Part shown: in pieces, positions 24,963 through 35,317 of the stretch
Layout of the letters: every line of letters starts with the position of its first letter
How positions within the stretch are numbered: position 1 is the stretch's first letter
Assembly: GCF_946190065.1 (NCBI RefSeq)
Contig: NZ_CAMHZD010000015.1
Coordinates: 1 to 55,699, forward strand
DNA from: Streptococcus mitis
Lineage (GTDB): Bacteria > Bacillota > Bacilli > Lactobacillales > Streptococcaceae
Reading direction: 5' to 3'
Length of the DNA: 55,699 nt
Translations under genes and position numbers: made by a program
Notes under the pieces: model-generated
What the model saw: the letters and a program-made list of their open reading frames with translations, nothing else
The model's database searches: none
What the model was told of the DNA's origin: nothing

Positions 24963-25206
24963 AAAAAAGTCCTCACACAAAAAACTTGTGTGAGGACGTC
25001 GATGCGCGGTACCACCTCAATTATAGGGAATTTCCCTATCGCTCTGTCTCGCAATAACGAGATGCACTGTAAGGTGTGCTCACCGAATTTTTATGATTTC
25101 AAATTCTAAATAACATTCAGCCCAATTTTCATCATCATCACTTATCTGTTTTCAGCTACCACAGACTCTCTAAAAAGTTTATATGATTACTTTTCTGAAT
25201 GGTTAA
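24963..25206 (-). promoter_or_regulatory. Tryptophan T-box riboswitch of trpXYZ
   Basis: Transcribed leader on the minus strand. The basal helix AUUCAG/CUGAAU closes stem I. The specifier loop reads AAAAUUGGG directly before CUGAAU, giving UGG (Trp; 25122-25124) followed by a purine. The T-box itself is GAGGTGGTACCGCG (25005-25018), the bulge that binds the tRNA acceptor end. The terminator is GUCCUCACACAA...TTGTGTGAGGAC (24969-24997) with six Ts. Uncharged tRNA-Trp should stabilise the antiterminator and switch on the transporter. Confidence 0.92.
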
Positions 25207-25234
25207 ATTATATCATTTTTCAATTACTTGTCAA
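25207..25234 (-). promoter_or_regulatory. Promoter of the T-box / trpXYZ operon
   Basis: Minus strand TTGACA (25229-25234), 16-bp spacer, extended -10 TGATATAAT (TATAAT 25207-25212). Consensus at both hexamers. Confidence 0.85.
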
Positions 25235-25265
25235 TAGTATTTGAGAATTTTTTTGAACTATTCAA

Positions 25266-25294
25266 AAACTTCCCCTATAGAAAAGAGGAAGTTT
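25266..25294 (-). terminator. Terminator of ppc
   Basis: Minus strand AAACTTCC ... GGAAGTTT followed by TT, 9 bp after the ppc stop. Confidence 0.65.
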
Positions 25295-25302
25295 GATAGG
25301 TA

Positions 25303-27999
25303 TCAGCCTGAATTACGAAGACCTGTCGCAATTCCATTGATGGTTGTATGAATTAATTTTTCTTGATCGCTTGATAATTCTCCTCGACGTTGACGTTTAA
25401 TCAACTCCAACTGGATATAGTTGAGGATATTAAAGTAAGGCATTCGATAATCTAAACTGGCTTTTAGATATGGATTTTCAGCCAAGAGTTCGTCATACCC
25501 TTCGATAGCCAAGATAACTTCCTTGGTCACTTGCCATTCATTTAAAATAGTCTCATAGATTGCTTTTACTTGATCATCCTCACACAGTTTGGCATATTCA
25601 AAAGCAATGTTCATATTTGATTTTGACAAGACCATATCAACATTTGAAAGGAGCGATTGGAAGAAAGGCCAATTTTGGTACATATCTCGTAAGATAGCAA
25701 TATTCTCTGGATTTTTATCGATAAATTCCTTGAAGCTTGAACCAACCCCATACCAGCCAGGGAACATGACACGGCTTTGCGACCATGAGAATACCCAAGG
25801 GATGGCACGCAAACCACCGATTTCAGTAATCGTCTTACGAGCAGCTGGACGAGAACCAATGTTAAAGCTTGAAATAGCCTTGATTGGACTTGACTCAAAG
25901 AAATAATCATAGAAATGGTCATTACCAAAGACCAAATCACGGTAGATATCGTAACTACGATCCACTACTTGGTCCATAATAGCTTCATAACGATTGGATG
26001 TATTGGTATCGCTCTTCTTCTGAGTAATCATACGGTTAATGGCCGCAGATACTAACATTTCAAGGTTATAGTAAGCTGCGTCTTTATTACCGTATTTATT
26101 CCCAATTACTTCACCCTGCTCCGTCAAGCGGATACGATCCTTGATAGACTTAAGCGGTTGAGATGTGATGGCTTCATAGGTTGGTCCACCACCACGACCG
26201 ACAGTACCACCGCGACCATGGAAGAAGGTGACCTTAACGCCAAATTCATCTCCGATAGCAGTCAATTGTTGTTGAGCCTTGTAGAGGGTCCAACATGATG
26301 ATAGGTAACCACCATCTTTATTACTATCAGAGTAACCAAGCATGATTTCTTGGTAGTTATTACGTGAAGCAATCCATTTCTTAGCCAGACCAAGAGAAAG
26401 GTATTCTCTCATGGTTTCTTCTGAATGGTCCAAGTCCTCGATTGTTTCAAAGAGAGGAACGATTTGAACACGGGCTCTTTCTTTATCAACTAACCCTACT
26501 TCTTTTAGTAAGATAGCCAATTCCAACATGTCTGATACGCTGGTTGCATGTGAAATGATGGTCTGACGAATGACATCATCTCCCAACTTATCTTTCAACT
26601 TACGAGCAGCCTTAAAGATTGCTAATTCTTTTTCAAGTAACTCTGATTTTTCAACGTGAGTGGCAGAAAGAATACGTGGATCTTCCTCTAATTCTTTCAA
26701 GAGAAGCTGGCATTTTTCTTCTTCACTTAGTTCACTGTAATGCGAATGAATGCCTGCTGATTTCAAGAGTTCAGCTACACAAGCTTCATGAACACTAGAA
26801 TCTTGACGCATGTCAATAGATGCCAAATAGAAACCAAAAATTTCAACTGCCTGAATTAACTCAACAAAATCACCAGAAATCAGTGCTTCACCCTTGTTTT
26901 CCAAGAGGGAATCACGGATGGTAATTAAATCCTTATAAAAATCATTGGCCGTTTCATAGCGAGCCCCAACTTCCTTATCCTCAATCAGATAGGTTTTTGT
27001 TGCTTGGATTTTTGATTGAATATCAAACAAGGCACGGCGGTAAAGTTCTTTTTCACGATAAATCGAGTTATCCTTGGATTGACGAGCCATTTCTCTGACT
27101 TGCTTGCTGACATTGACAATACTAGTTGAGAGGGAGAATTCACGATAAAGTTGGTAAATTTTTTCATCATAGTAGTTCATGATGACTTCACACTGGGTCA
27201 TAGCAGATTGTTTCAAGGTATCTGCTGTAACAAAAGGATTCCCATCACGGTCTCCACCAATCCACATTCCCATGGTAATTGGTTTAGGATGTTTCAACTC
27301 CAGTCCATGTTTTTTAGCCAGACGCTTGTACTCAGCAGTCAAATGAGGAACAGCCTTCAGGAATGAACTATTGTAGTATTCCATGACATTCGTGATTTCA
27401 TTGGTTACTTTCAATTTCTTTTCACGAATCATGTCTGTTTGCATGATAATCTCAATATAACGACGGAGATCATTATGCCATTTTTCCTTATTAATCAAGC
27501 CTAATTTCACATCACGATACTTACGCAAGAGGGTATGGATATGGTTGGTCAAATCCAACATACTCTTACGTTGCACTTGTGTTGGATGGGCAGTCAAAAC
27601 AGGGACAACATTCAAGTGTTCAAGAATTTCAACCGCATTTTCTTTTTCAGCAACCATTTTGATTGTTGCTGATAATTTCCCAAGATAATCTTGATCGATA
27701 TTATTTTGGTGGTTGATTTCATAGGCCAAATCCACGTCTTCTGAAATATTAATCAAGAGAGGCAAAATTGAGAAATAGCGTGAAATATAAGCCATTTCAT
27801 CATTTGTCAGGCTAGTAACCAATTGGTTCAAGCCTTGATAATCTTCTTGAGTTGACAATTCCTTCAACTGCATGATTTTTTCAAAAGTCTCTGGGGCAAG
27901 CATGTTTTTAGTGATATCTTCTAACAATTCTGTTAAAATCAATACTTCTTCTTGTATAACAGCTTTATTACTATAGTTTTCTAATTTTTGAAGAGACAT
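25303..27999 (-). CDS. ppc: Phosphoenolpyruvate carboxylase
   Basis: 898 residues, full length. Makes oxaloacetate from PEP and bicarbonate, feeding aspartate synthesis in streptococci with an incomplete TCA cycle. Motifs: catalytic His in [22 protein letters not shown], the mobile loop [14 protein letters not shown], and IGSRPAARK, ending RNSG. SD AAAGGAT before ATG. It follows ftsW by 24 nt and is presumably co-transcribed. Confidence 0.97.
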   Translation of the reverse strand: MSLQKLENYSNKAVIQEEVLILTELLEDITKNMLAPETFEKIMQLKELSTQEDYQGLNQLVTSLTNDEMAYISRYFSILPLLINISEDVDLAYEINHQNNIDQDYLGKLSATIKMVAEKENAVEILEHLNVVPVLTAHPTQVQRKSMLDLTNHIHTLLRKYRDVKLGLINKEKWHNDLRRYIEIIMQTDMIREKKLKVTNEITNVMEYYNSSFLKAVPHLTAEYKRLAKKHGLELKHPKPITMGMWIGGDRDGNPFVTADTLKQSAMTQCEVIMNYYDEKIYQLYREFSLSTSIVNVSKQVREMARQSKDNSIYREKELYRRALFDIQSKIQATKTYLIEDKEVGARYETANDFYKDLITIRDSLLENKGEALISGDFVELIQAVEIFGFYLASIDMRQDSSVHEACVAELLKSAGIHSHYSELSEEEKCQLLLKELEEDPRILSATHVEKSELLEKELAIFKAARKLKDKLGDDVIRQTIISHATSVSDMLELAILLKEVGLVDKERARVQIVPLFETIEDLDHSEETMREYLSLGLAKKWIASRNNYQEIMLGYSDSNKDGGYLSSCWTLYKAQQQLTAIGDEFGVKVTFFHGRGGTVGRGGGPTYEAITSQPLKSIKDRIRLTEQGEVIGNKYGNKDAAYYNLEMLVSAAINRMITQKKSDTNTSNRYEAIMDQVVDRSYDIYRDLVFGNDHFYDYFFESSPIKAISSFNIGSRPAARKTITEIGGLRAIPWVFSWSQSRVMFPGWYGVGSSFKEFIDKNPENIAILRDMYQNWPFFQSLLSNVDMVLSKSNMNIAFEYAKLCEDDQVKAIYETILNEWQVTKEVILAIEGYDELLAENPYLKASLDYRMPYFNILNYIQLELIKRQRRGELSSDQEKLIHTTINGIATGLRNSG

Positions 28000-28023
28000 A
28001 GGTAATCCTTTCCACTCTCAGCT

Positions 28024-29247
28024 CTACATATAGTTTGATGAGTGAGCTTCTAACTCCTCATATAATCGGGCACGTTTTTCACTTGCATCAATATTTAAGA
28101 CAAAGGCGATGGCTACAGACAAGACTAGGAGACTGTTCCCTCCTTGCGATAAGAAGGGGAAGGTTACTCCTGTCGAGGGAATAATACCAGAAATTCCACC
28201 GATATTGACAAAGACCTGTACCAACATCATCCCCCCAACCCCAATCGCCATCATAGAATTAAAGGGATTCTTAGCACGAATTCCTACTAGGATAATTCGC
28301 AAAATCAGGAAAAAGACAAGTGCCAAAATCAAACTGGCTCCCACAAATCCAAACTCTTCAATGACAATTGAAAATACAAAGTCTGTATGGGCCTCTGGTA
28401 AATAACCACGTTTTTCGATTGAATTTCCTAATCCTAGACCAAACCATCCACCATTTACCATAGCAAAGTAGGAATTTGCAAGTTGGTGGCCTGACCCTGC
28501 CAAATCGGCAAAGGGATTAAAGTAGGCACTGAAACGCTTAGCAACGTAACCAAATACTGGAACTTTTGAAAACTTATCAACCCCGATCATAGAGATAGCT
28601 GATAAGGATAGGGCTGAAACTCCAAATAATACACCGATAAAGACTATAAACCAACGATGAGCAATTCCACTAACTGTATACATAATCAAGGCGACAAGAA
28701 CTAGGATGGTAGCATTCCCCAAATCTGGGAAAATAGCTAAACTTCCTATCATTACTAGTAGGACGAAGCGCCAATCATTAAAAGCACGAGGAATCCATTG
28801 ATTTTGAGTTAAAACTTGAAAATCGTAAATCCCAATTTCATCCTGTTGTTTTGAAAAACGTTGGGCCAAGTACCAGACGATGATAATCTTCAAATACTCT
28901 GCTGGCTGAATGGTCAAAGGTCCTACTGAAATCCAACCATAGGCTCCATTGACTGGCGTACCAATTAAGCGAGCCAAAGCTAAGAGAATCAGCTCAACAA
29001 ACATAACAATAAATAAAAGTCGTTCTTTTCTCAAAAAATTCAATTTCAGCTTATATATCAAGGCAATCAATATTAAACTAAATATCCAAAACATTCCCTG
29101 ACTTCGAACCAATTGGAGGGCACTTTTACCTTCTTCGATAAGAATGGCACTGGTTGTCGAATAAACCACAATCAAGCCCAAAATAGATAAAAGTAAGTAA
29201 GGAACTAGAATAGAATAGTTTAATAGGTGCCTCTTACTAATCTTCAT
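28024..29247 (-). CDS. ftsW: Septal peptidoglycan polymerase FtsW
   Basis: 407 residues, SEDS family, about 10 transmembrane helices. It polymerises lipid II at the division septum with a partner class B PBP. Conserved segments: PAEYLKIIIVWYLAQ, FPDLGNATILVLVA, NGGWFGLGLGNS, PEAHTDFVFSIVIEEFGF and FPFLSQGGNSLLVLS. The last two are FtsW/RodA signatures; position next to ppc favours FtsW as in pneumococci. The start follows GGTGAT. Promoter with extended -10 about 70 bp upstream. Confidence 0.93.
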   Translation of the reverse strand: MKISKRHLLNYSILVPYLLLSILGLIVVYSTTSAILIEEGKSALQLVRSQGMFWIFSLILIALIYKLKLNFLRKERLLFIVMFVELILLALARLIGTPVNGAYGWISVGPLTIQPAEYLKIIIVWYLAQRFSKQQDEIGIYDFQVLTQNQWIPRAFNDWRFVLLVMIGSLAIFPDLGNATILVLVALIMYTVSGIAHRWFIVFIGVLFGVSALSLSAISMIGVDKFSKVPVFGYVAKRFSAYFNPFADLAGSGHQLANSYFAMVNGGWFGLGLGNSIEKRGYLPEAHTDFVFSIVIEEFGFVGASLILALVFFLILRIILVGIRAKNPFNSMMAIGVGGMMLVQVFVNIGGISGIIPSTGVTFPFLSQGGNSLLVLSVAIAFVLNIDASEKRARLYEELEAHSSNYM

Positions 29248-29317
29248 AGTATCACCAATCTAATGAGAACAAAAGAAATTATTCCCAAATTCCGTTTATT
29301 TTCTAGTTTTGATTGCT

Positions 29318-29326
29318 ATTATACCA
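29318..29326 (-). promoter_or_regulatory. Extended -10 promoter of ftsW
   Basis: Minus strand TGGTATAAT with a T-rich -35 region; no close TTGACA match. Confidence 0.5.
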
Positions 29327-29381
29327 TTTTTTCCGAAAGAAAAAAACTCTTACCCTCAAGATAGAAGATTTTCTCATAAGA

Positions 29382-29405
29382 AAAAGAGCACTTGGCTCTT
29401 TTCTG
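29382..29405 (-). terminator. Terminator of prsA
   Basis: Minus strand AAAAGAGC-CAAGT-GCTCTTTTTC a few bases after the prsA stop. Confidence 0.75.
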
Positions 29406-29407
29406 TT

Positions 29408-30346
29408 TTATTCTTTTGAAGAACTGCTTGAGCTTGAATCTCCACCACCGATGTATTGAGTAAAGATATTTTGGAAGGCTTGGTCTTTAACCTTGATGTT
29501 GGCTGCCTGCAATTCTTTTCCGATAATGCTTTGAACAAATGATGCGTCATTTTGTTTTTGAGTCAAGATAACAGTTTTCAATTTTTCTTTGTAGTCATCG
29601 ATATTAGATGATTTTTCTGTTTTCTTAATGAGTTTCACAATGTAATATTGGCTGCTGTAGGCTTGTGTTCCAGTAACACTAATCACATCAGAAACTCCAT
29701 TTACATCTAATGCAAAAGCTGCTTTCTTAACTTGATCTGGTACTTCTGTTGAAGCTGAATCAAAGGTGATTTCTCCACCGTTCGCTTTCGTTTTCTCATC
29801 TGTTGAGTTATCTTTAGCTAGTTGAGCGAAATCTGCGCCACTTGCCTTAGCTTTTTCAAGAATTTCTTTGGCCTTGTCTTCATTGTCCAAACGGATAATT
29901 TGAGCCGTTACATCTGGAGTGTACTCGTCAAAGGCTTTCTTATAAGCATCATCTGTCAATTCAGCTTCCGCTGCTTTTTTAACTGCCAACTCAACTAATT
30001 TACTAGTACGAATTTGAGCTTTACGTGTTTCAAGGGTCATTCCTGCTTGTGACAAGACACGTTGGTAGTTTTCACCATATTGTTTTTCTTCTTCGGCAAT
30101 AGTGTCATTAACTTCTTTGTCATCTACTTCCGAACCGTATTGTTTTTCAAATACTTTTTGGATGGTCAAGTTCAACAAGACTTGTTGGGCTGAAGGATTG
30201 CTTTTCACTTGCTCATAAAATTGATGTTCTGTGATGACATCTCCTTTCATGCTGATAAGGTCTGCCCCTTCTGAACCTTTGGAACAAGCTGCTAAAGTTG
30301 CTACTGATAATAGTATAATGGCACCTGCCAATAGTTTTTTCTTCAT
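29408..30346 (-). CDS. prsA: Foldase lipoprotein PrsA
   Basis: 312 residues. Signal with lipobox VATLAAC (Cys 21), so lipid-anchored outside the membrane. Parvulin-type PPIase domain in the middle (about 140-235: TAQIIRLDNEDKAKEILEKA, GGEITFD). Ser-rich C-terminal tail (GGGDSSSSSSSKE). Helps folding of secreted proteins. SD AAGGAG before ATG. It lies 66 nt after the O-methyltransferase on the same strand. Confidence 0.94.
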   Translation of the reverse strand: MKKKLLAGAIILLSVATLAACSKGSEGADLISMKGDVITEHQFYEQVKSNPSAQQVLLNLTIQKVFEKQYGSEVDDKEVNDTIAEEEKQYGENYQRVLSQAGMTLETRKAQIRTSKLVELAVKKAAEAELTDDAYKKAFDEYTPDVTAQIIRLDNEDKAKEILEKAKASGADFAQLAKDNSTDEKTKANGGEITFDSASTEVPDQVKKAAFALDVNGVSDVISVTGTQAYSSQYYIVKLIKKTEKSSNIDDYKEKLKTVILTQKQNDASFVQSIIGKELQAANIKVKDQAFQNIFTQYIGGGDSSSSSSSKE

Positions 30347-30412
30347 GTCTACTCCTTTGAGATAAGTGTTACCCTATCTATTTTACTATATTTTCTTAAA
30401 TTTTTCTGAAAA

Positions 30413-31126
30413 TCATTCGCTTTCAGGCAATTGAACGTCTGCTACATTTTTACGAAGCATGAGAATTCCGTCCCCCAGAGGTACTAGTGTTGCGGTGAGT
30501 CCTGGATTGTCTAAGGTTGCATCAAATAGTCTTTGAAGTCCTCTGTAAATAGTTCGCTGGCCACGACGGACTTCCATAATATCCTTAGCAACATCACCAC
30601 CTTGAAAAATATCATCCAAAACAACCACACCACCAACTTCCAAGTGTTTGAGGATTTCTGGCAGAAAGACGATGTATTTAGACTTGGCTGAATCCATAAA
30701 GACGAAATCATAGGACTCTGTCAAGGTTGATAAGACATCTACCGCATCTCCTTCTAGGAGTGTGATTTGCTTACGACTGTCAAACTGGGCGAAATTTTCC
30801 TTGGCAAATCCAATCATCTCTGGATTGCGGTCAATGGTTGTAATCTTAGCATTTGGTGCGTGTTCAGCCATCAAGAGGGCTGAAAAACCGATGGCAGTCC
30901 CAATTTCCAGAATGTTTTTAGGTTGCATGGTTTCCATGAGAAAACGGAAATAAGCAACTGTTTCATGGGGAATAATAGGAATATTTTCCTTGCGAGCAAA
31001 GTCTTCCAATTCTTTCAAAGAGCCTGTGACTTGCTTTTGGCGCTGGCGCATCAAGTCCACAATTTCTTCCTTGACAACAGGACGACGCATGTTATGGTTG
31101 GCATTCTTACTATATGATTCAACCAT
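30413..31126 (-). CDS. SAM-dependent O-methyltransferase (family 3)
   Basis: 237 residues, catechol-O-methyltransferase-like fold. SAM motif LEIGTAIGFSALLMAEHAPN, then ITTIDRNPEM, DFVFMDSAKSKY and VLDDIFQGG. Substrate unknown; some relatives modify tRNA wobble uridines. The longer frame start is unlikely; ATG 31126 begins 1 nt after the pepF stop, indicating coupled translation. Confidence 0.88.
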   Translation of the reverse strand: MVESYSKNANHNMRRPVVKEEIVDLMRQRQKQVTGSLKELEDFARKENIPIIPHETVAYFRFLMETMQPKNILEIGTAIGFSALLMAEHAPNAKITTIDRNPEMIGFAKENFAQFDSRKQITLLEGDAVDVLSTLTESYDFVFMDSAKSKYIVFLPEILKHLEVGGVVVLDDIFQGGDVAKDIMEVRRGQRTIYRGLQRLFDATLDNPGLTATLVPLGDGILMLRKNVADVQLPESE

Positions 31127-31127
31127 C

Positions 31128-32930
31128 TTATGACAATCCCAATTTTTCAACTAGGGCTTCAAACTCATTCAAACGACGTTCGAAGACTGCAAAGGCATCG
31201 TTGAGGTAGTCTTCCTTCTCCATATCAACACCAGCTTTTCTCATGACATTAAGTGGATAGTCAGATTTACCTGCCTTGAGATAATCGATATAGCGGTCAC
31301 GGTCTTCTTGACTACCATGAACAATCTTTTCAGCCAAGGCTGAGGCTGCTGCAAAGCCAGTTGAATATTGGTATACATAGTAGTTATAGTAGAAGTGTGG
31401 AATGCGAGCCCACTCGTATTGGATTTCAGGATTGTCTTCCTTACTCAAACCATAATACTCTTGGTTCAAGTCTGCGTAGAGTTTATTTAGGAAATCGCTT
31501 GTCAAAACTTCACCATTTTGATCCGCTTGGTGAATGGCGTGTTCAAACTCAGCGAATTGAGTTTGACGGAAAACTGTTCCACGGAAACCATCTAGGAAGT
31601 TATTGAGAATCGCAAAGCGCGTTGCGTCGTCTTCCACTTCTTCCAATAATTTCTCCGTCAAGATATTTTCATTAGTGGTTGAGGCAATCTCAGCCAAGAA
31701 GATAGAATAATCTCCGTAAACATAAGGCTGAGTTTCGCGAGTATAGCTGGAATGCATACTGTGGCCTGTTTCATGAACAAGAGTAAAGAGATTGTCCAGA
31801 TTGTCCTGCCAGTTGAGAAGCATGAAGGCATTGGTATCGTAAGAACCACCAGAGTAGGCTCCTGAACGCTTGCCTTGATTTTCATAAACATCAATCCAAC
31901 GCTCGCTGAAGGCACGTTTAACACGGCTCAAGTAATCCTCACCCAAGACTGCCAAGGCTTCTTCGGCTTTTTTCAAGGCTTCTTGGTAGGTAAAACTATA
32001 TTCAACAGATGAAAGCGGTGTGTAGACATCGTACATCTTGAGGTCTGAAATTCCCAAAATCTTTGAACGAAGCTCAAGGTAACGATGCAAGAGGGGTAAA
32101 TGCTTGCGAACTGCTGCTACCAAATTGTCATAAACACTTTCTGGAACAAAATTTGCTGCGAGAGCTGCATGACGAGCACTCTTGTAGTTGCGAACTTTTG
32201 CTCGGTAGTTTTGTACTTTAACATTGGTTTGTAAAGTTTTAGCATAGGTGTGTTGGAATTGCTCATAAGTTGCATAAAGGGCTTGATAGGCACCACGACG
32301 CACCTCACGATTTTTAGACTCCATCAAACGTGTGTAAGTCCCATGAGAGAGTTGAACTTCCTTACCATCATCGTCAAGAACATAAGGGAACACAATATCC
32401 GCATTGTCCAAGATAGCGAAGGTTTCACTTGCCGAACCAAAGATTTCCCCAGCTCCAGCTAATAATTCTTCTTCACGTTGTGAAAGAACGTGTTCCTTGC
32501 CTTGCAAAAGCTTGTCAAAATAGTGTTGATAAACCTGCAATTTTGGTTGAGCTTCTAAAAAGTCAGCATACTGCTTTTCACTGATTTCCATAAATTCAGG
32601 CTCATAGAATGAAAAGGCTTGGTCTAGCTGGCTATAGAGAGTCATGGCCTTAGCATAGTACTCTTGGTACTTGGCTTCACGTGTGTCCTGGTCATTTTTC
32701 ATATGAGCATAAACGTAAAGCTTCTCCATTTGGCGTTCCATTTCAAGAGAAAATTCAGTAATTTCTAGTAGGCTATCCGCGCTATCCAAGAGATGACCTT
32801 CATACTGGCTTACTTTCTCCAGTTGTTCTGTTAAATCTTTTAAGGCTTCTTCCCAAGCCTGGTCAGTTGGGTAGATCGTTGATAGATCCCATGTATCTTT
32901 TTCATTTATTTCATGTCTTTGTAATACCAT
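31128..32930 (-). CDS. pepF: Oligoendopeptidase F
   Basis: 600 residues, M3 family zinc peptidase that cleaves oligopeptides in the cytoplasm. Active site [11 protein letters not shown] (HExxH) with a downstream Glu in [25 protein letters not shown] then ATG. It lies 18 nt after coiA, so it can be read from the coiA competence promoter. Confidence 0.96.
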   Translation of the reverse strand: MVLQRHEINEKDTWDLSTIYPTDQAWEEALKDLTEQLEKVSQYEGHLLDSADSLLEITEFSLEMERQMEKLYVYAHMKNDQDTREAKYQEYYAKAMTLYSQLDQAFSFYEPEFMEISEKQYADFLEAQPKLQVYQHYFDKLLQGKEHVLSQREEELLAGAGEIFGSASETFAILDNADIVFPYVLDDDGKEVQLSHGTYTRLMESKNREVRRGAYQALYATYEQFQHTYAKTLQTNVKVQNYRAKVRNYKSARHAALAANFVPESVYDNLVAAVRKHLPLLHRYLELRSKILGISDLKMYDVYTPLSSVEYSFTYQEALKKAEEALAVLGEDYLSRVKRAFSERWIDVYENQGKRSGAYSGGSYDTNAFMLLNWQDNLDNLFTLVHETGHSMHSSYTRETQPYVYGDYSIFLAEIASTTNENILTEKLLEEVEDDATRFAILNNFLDGFRGTVFRQTQFAEFEHAIHQADQNGEVLTSDFLNKLYADLNQEYYGLSKEDNPEIQYEWARIPHFYYNYYVYQYSTGFAAASALAEKIVHGSQEDRDRYIDYLKAGKSDYPLNVMRKAGVDMEKEDYLNDAFAVFERRLNEFEALVEKLGLS

Positions 32931-32948
32931 TAGATTCCTCCATCCTTT

Positions 32949-33902
32949 CTATTCTACCATATTTTTTAAGAAATATTGATGATAAAAGGCTGGTGGATAG
33001 AGCTTTTGCCAATCATTTTGAGGATTTTTTTGATAATAGGTTTGAAAACACTGATAATAGCTGGTCAAATCCTTCTCAATTTGGCAAAAATCACCTACTA
33101 GTGGTCGAATTTGTGGATACCATTCTTTTAAGCCATAAGTCAGGAGGTTTTCTCCCTTTTGATAGGCTTCTGCTTGTTCTTTCATCCAAATGGAATTTTG
33201 ATAATAGAGTTGTTGTCGGATATAACTACAGATGTCCTTGTCCTGAGAAACACTAAAACTAGATATTTTTTGTTTCTTATAGGGAAGACGTAATATCTCC
33301 AGTAGACTACCGTGACCATAGGGAAATTCCTTGATTTGATAATGGAGTTTACCACGGAGGTCTTGGTAAATCAGGTATTTGAGTCTTAAAAGCTGTTTTT
33401 CCTTGTCTAATTCCCAAACATAAAAGCCCATGTTTTGACTGAAATAGAGAAACCCTTGTTGCAGACGAGTCAAGCGGTCCTTGAGCCACAGTTTTTGACC
33501 CAACAACCACAGTACTTGGTAACCCTGACTACGATAGCCCTCACTTCGCTCTTTAAGAACTTTTTGAGACAAGGAACTACACTGAACTTCTAGAGCTAGA
33601 TTGCCATTTACAAATACATCTGCAATCTGTTTAAGATCTGGAAGCGGGTACTCTAATTGTACCTCTGCCTCTTTTTTCAACCAGTGGTAGAGGAATTCCT
33701 TATTTACCAAGTGTTCTGGACTTTCATTTTCAAAGGAATAATCACAGTCTTTTAAGGATTTATGGGCAAAATGCATTCGTACACTTGGTCCTTGACGCAA
33801 ACGAAGCTGACCTCCACAAGCGGGGCAGGTGTATTCTTCCTTCTCGAGCTTATCCTCTAACACATTTACCAGCTGTCCCCTAGCATCTCTCGCAACAAAC
33901 AT
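32949..33902 (-). CDS. coiA: Competence protein CoiA
   Basis: 317 residues, a late competence protein needed for recombination of incoming DNA in transformation. The N-terminus has a CPACGG zinc-ribbon-like element followed by VRMHFAHKS. The middle has nuclease-like core residues (ADVFVNGNLALEVQCSS, resembling a PD-ExK motif). SD GGAGGGAAATC before ATG. SigX cin-box 22 bp upstream. Confidence 0.95.
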   Translation of the reverse strand: MFVARDARGQLVNVLEDKLEKEEYTCPACGGQLRLRQGPSVRMHFAHKSLKDCDYSFENESPEHLVNKEFLYHWLKKEAEVQLEYPLPDLKQIADVFVNGNLALEVQCSSLSQKVLKERSEGYRSQGYQVLWLLGQKLWLKDRLTRLQQGFLYFSQNMGFYVWELDKEKQLLRLKYLIYQDLRGKLHYQIKEFPYGHGSLLEILRLPYKKQKISSFSVSQDKDICSYIRQQLYYQNSIWMKEQAEAYQKGENLLTYGLKEWYPQIRPLVGDFCQIEKDLTSYYQCFQTYYQKNPQNDWQKLYPPAFYHQYFLKNMVE

Positions 33903-33923
33903 GATTTCCCTCCTTTTCTATAT

Positions 33924-33931
33924 TATTCGTA
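33924..33931 (-). promoter_or_regulatory. SigX (ComX) cin-box of coiA
   Basis: Minus strand TTTTTTACGAATA: the octamer TACGAATA is the SigX promoter core in mitis-group streptococci, here preceded by a T-rich run. Places coiA, and by readthrough pepF and beyond, in the late competence regulon. Confidence 0.92.
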
Positions 33932-33936
33932 AAAAA

Positions 33937-33962
33937 GAAAAAAGATCAGGAAAATTCCTAAT
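33937..33962 (-). terminator. Terminator of tehB
   Basis: Minus strand GATTAGGAATTTTCCTGATC then TTTTTTC. Its T tract merges with the T-rich element of the coiA cin-box. Confidence 0.75.
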
Positions 33963-33974
33963 CTTCATGTGTCT

Positions 33975-34835
33975 TTATTTGATTTTCTTAGCTAGCATGG
34001 TCGCGAAACGTAGTTGAATGCGATTGCCATTTTCATCGCGACGGTGCAAATGACCTGGATTTTCATTGTACTTAACCATTTCCCAGTCCTTGTAATAGTC
34101 TGCCAATTCCCCTTCTTTAAAAGTGAATGGAAAGTTCACTGAGCAAGGATAATCCTCCGTGTCCATGGCACAGACTATAAGATTGTAACCACCGACCGTG
34201 GTGTGCTCCTGCATGTTTCGGATAATAGCTGGAATACGATCTGCTTGTAGAAACATGAGAACAACTGTTGAAACGATAAAATCATAGGATTGCCCAATGC
34301 TGGCTGAATTGATATCGTAAAGACCAACAGGCATGTCCAAATCTTCCTGCTCCACAATGCTTTGCAAGATTTCAAGAGCCAGTTCATTTTGATCTACAGC
34401 TGTCACATCAAAACCTTGCTGGGCTAAAAAGAGGGAATTACGTCCCTGACCACAACCCAAATCCAAGGCTTTACCCGGTTTCACTGTTTGCATAGCATCT
34501 AGAACTTCCGAATGAACAGGATTCGTATTGTATTTCTTAGGAAAATAATCCTCATGTTTGCAATAAAATTCCAAGTACCATTCCACATCATCTGTGGCAG
34601 CCTCTACTCGGTGCCAGGCTTGTGGTTGTGCCATGGGATTGTCGACTCCTGCTTCAAAGAGGTGTTCAGCTAGAACTTCTCCTTCTTCACTCAATTCAAT
34701 ATACTTGAGGGCTCCTTTTACTACAGTTATCTTGCCCCAAGTTCCGACCTTGGTATTATGCTTTTGCTGAACCGCCTCTGGCATGGTCTCTTTAGTCCAC
34801 AGTGGCATGCGTTTGTAGGCAACTAGTTTTTCCAT
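33975..34835 (-). CDS. tehB: TehB-type SAM-dependent methyltransferase
   Basis: 286 residues. The N-terminal cupin-like part (about 1-90) is typical of long TehB proteins. The methyltransferase domain has [20 protein letters not shown] and [12 protein letters not shown]. Family members detoxify tellurite by methylation; the natural role is unclear. ATG 34841 would sit directly on the SD GAGGA; ATG 34835 has 6-nt spacing and is preferred. 14 nt after smpB. Confidence 0.9.
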   Translation of the reverse strand: MEKLVAYKRMPLWTKETMPEAVQQKHNTKVGTWGKITVVKGALKYIELSEEGEVLAEHLFEAGVDNPMAQPQAWHRVEAATDDVEWYLEFYCKHEDYFPKKYNTNPVHSEVLDAMQTVKPGKALDLGCGQGRNSLFLAQQGFDVTAVDQNELALEILQSIVEQEDLDMPVGLYDINSASIGQSYDFIVSTVVLMFLQADRIPAIIRNMQEHTTVGGYNLIVCAMDTEDYPCSVNFPFTFKEGELADYYKDWEMVKYNENPGHLHRRDENGNRIQLRFATMLAKKIK

Positions 34836-34849
34836 TTTCATTCCTCTTT

Positions 34850-35317
34850 TTATCGCTGGTTGACAGCTTTCATGACACGCGCGATGTCGCGGTTTTGTTC
34901 ACGACGTTTGATAGACTCCCGTTTGTCGTAGTCATGCTTCCCTTTAGCTAGGCCTAAAAGGAGCTTGGCATAGCCATCTTTGATATAGACCTTAAGGGGA
35001 ACCAGGGTCATTCCTGTTCCTTTAGTCTCTTGTTCTAATTTTTGGATTTGTTTCTTATGGAGCAAGAGTTTACGACGACGTTCTGGTTCTTGGTTCCAGA
35101 TATTGCCCTCTTCGTAAGGAGCGATATGGACATTGCTCAACCAGACTTCTCCATTTTTCACTTGAGCAAAGCCATCCTTGAGATTGATTCGAGCTGCTCG
35201 TACACTCTTGATTTCAGTTCCAGTCAGGACCATCCCTGCCTCTAACGTATCTACGATAGTATAGTCGTGGCGCGCCTTTTTATTTTGTGCGACGACCTTT
35301 CCCTCGCCCTTTGCCAT
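34850..35317 (-). CDS. smpB: SsrA-binding protein SmpB
   Basis: 155 residues; binds tmRNA and brings it to stalled ribosomes. Signature [30 protein letters not shown] at the C-terminal end, basic tail. SD AAAGGAG within rnr; the gene overlaps the rnr 3' end by 38 bp. Pairing with RNase R fits their joint role in trans-translation quality control. Confidence 0.97.
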
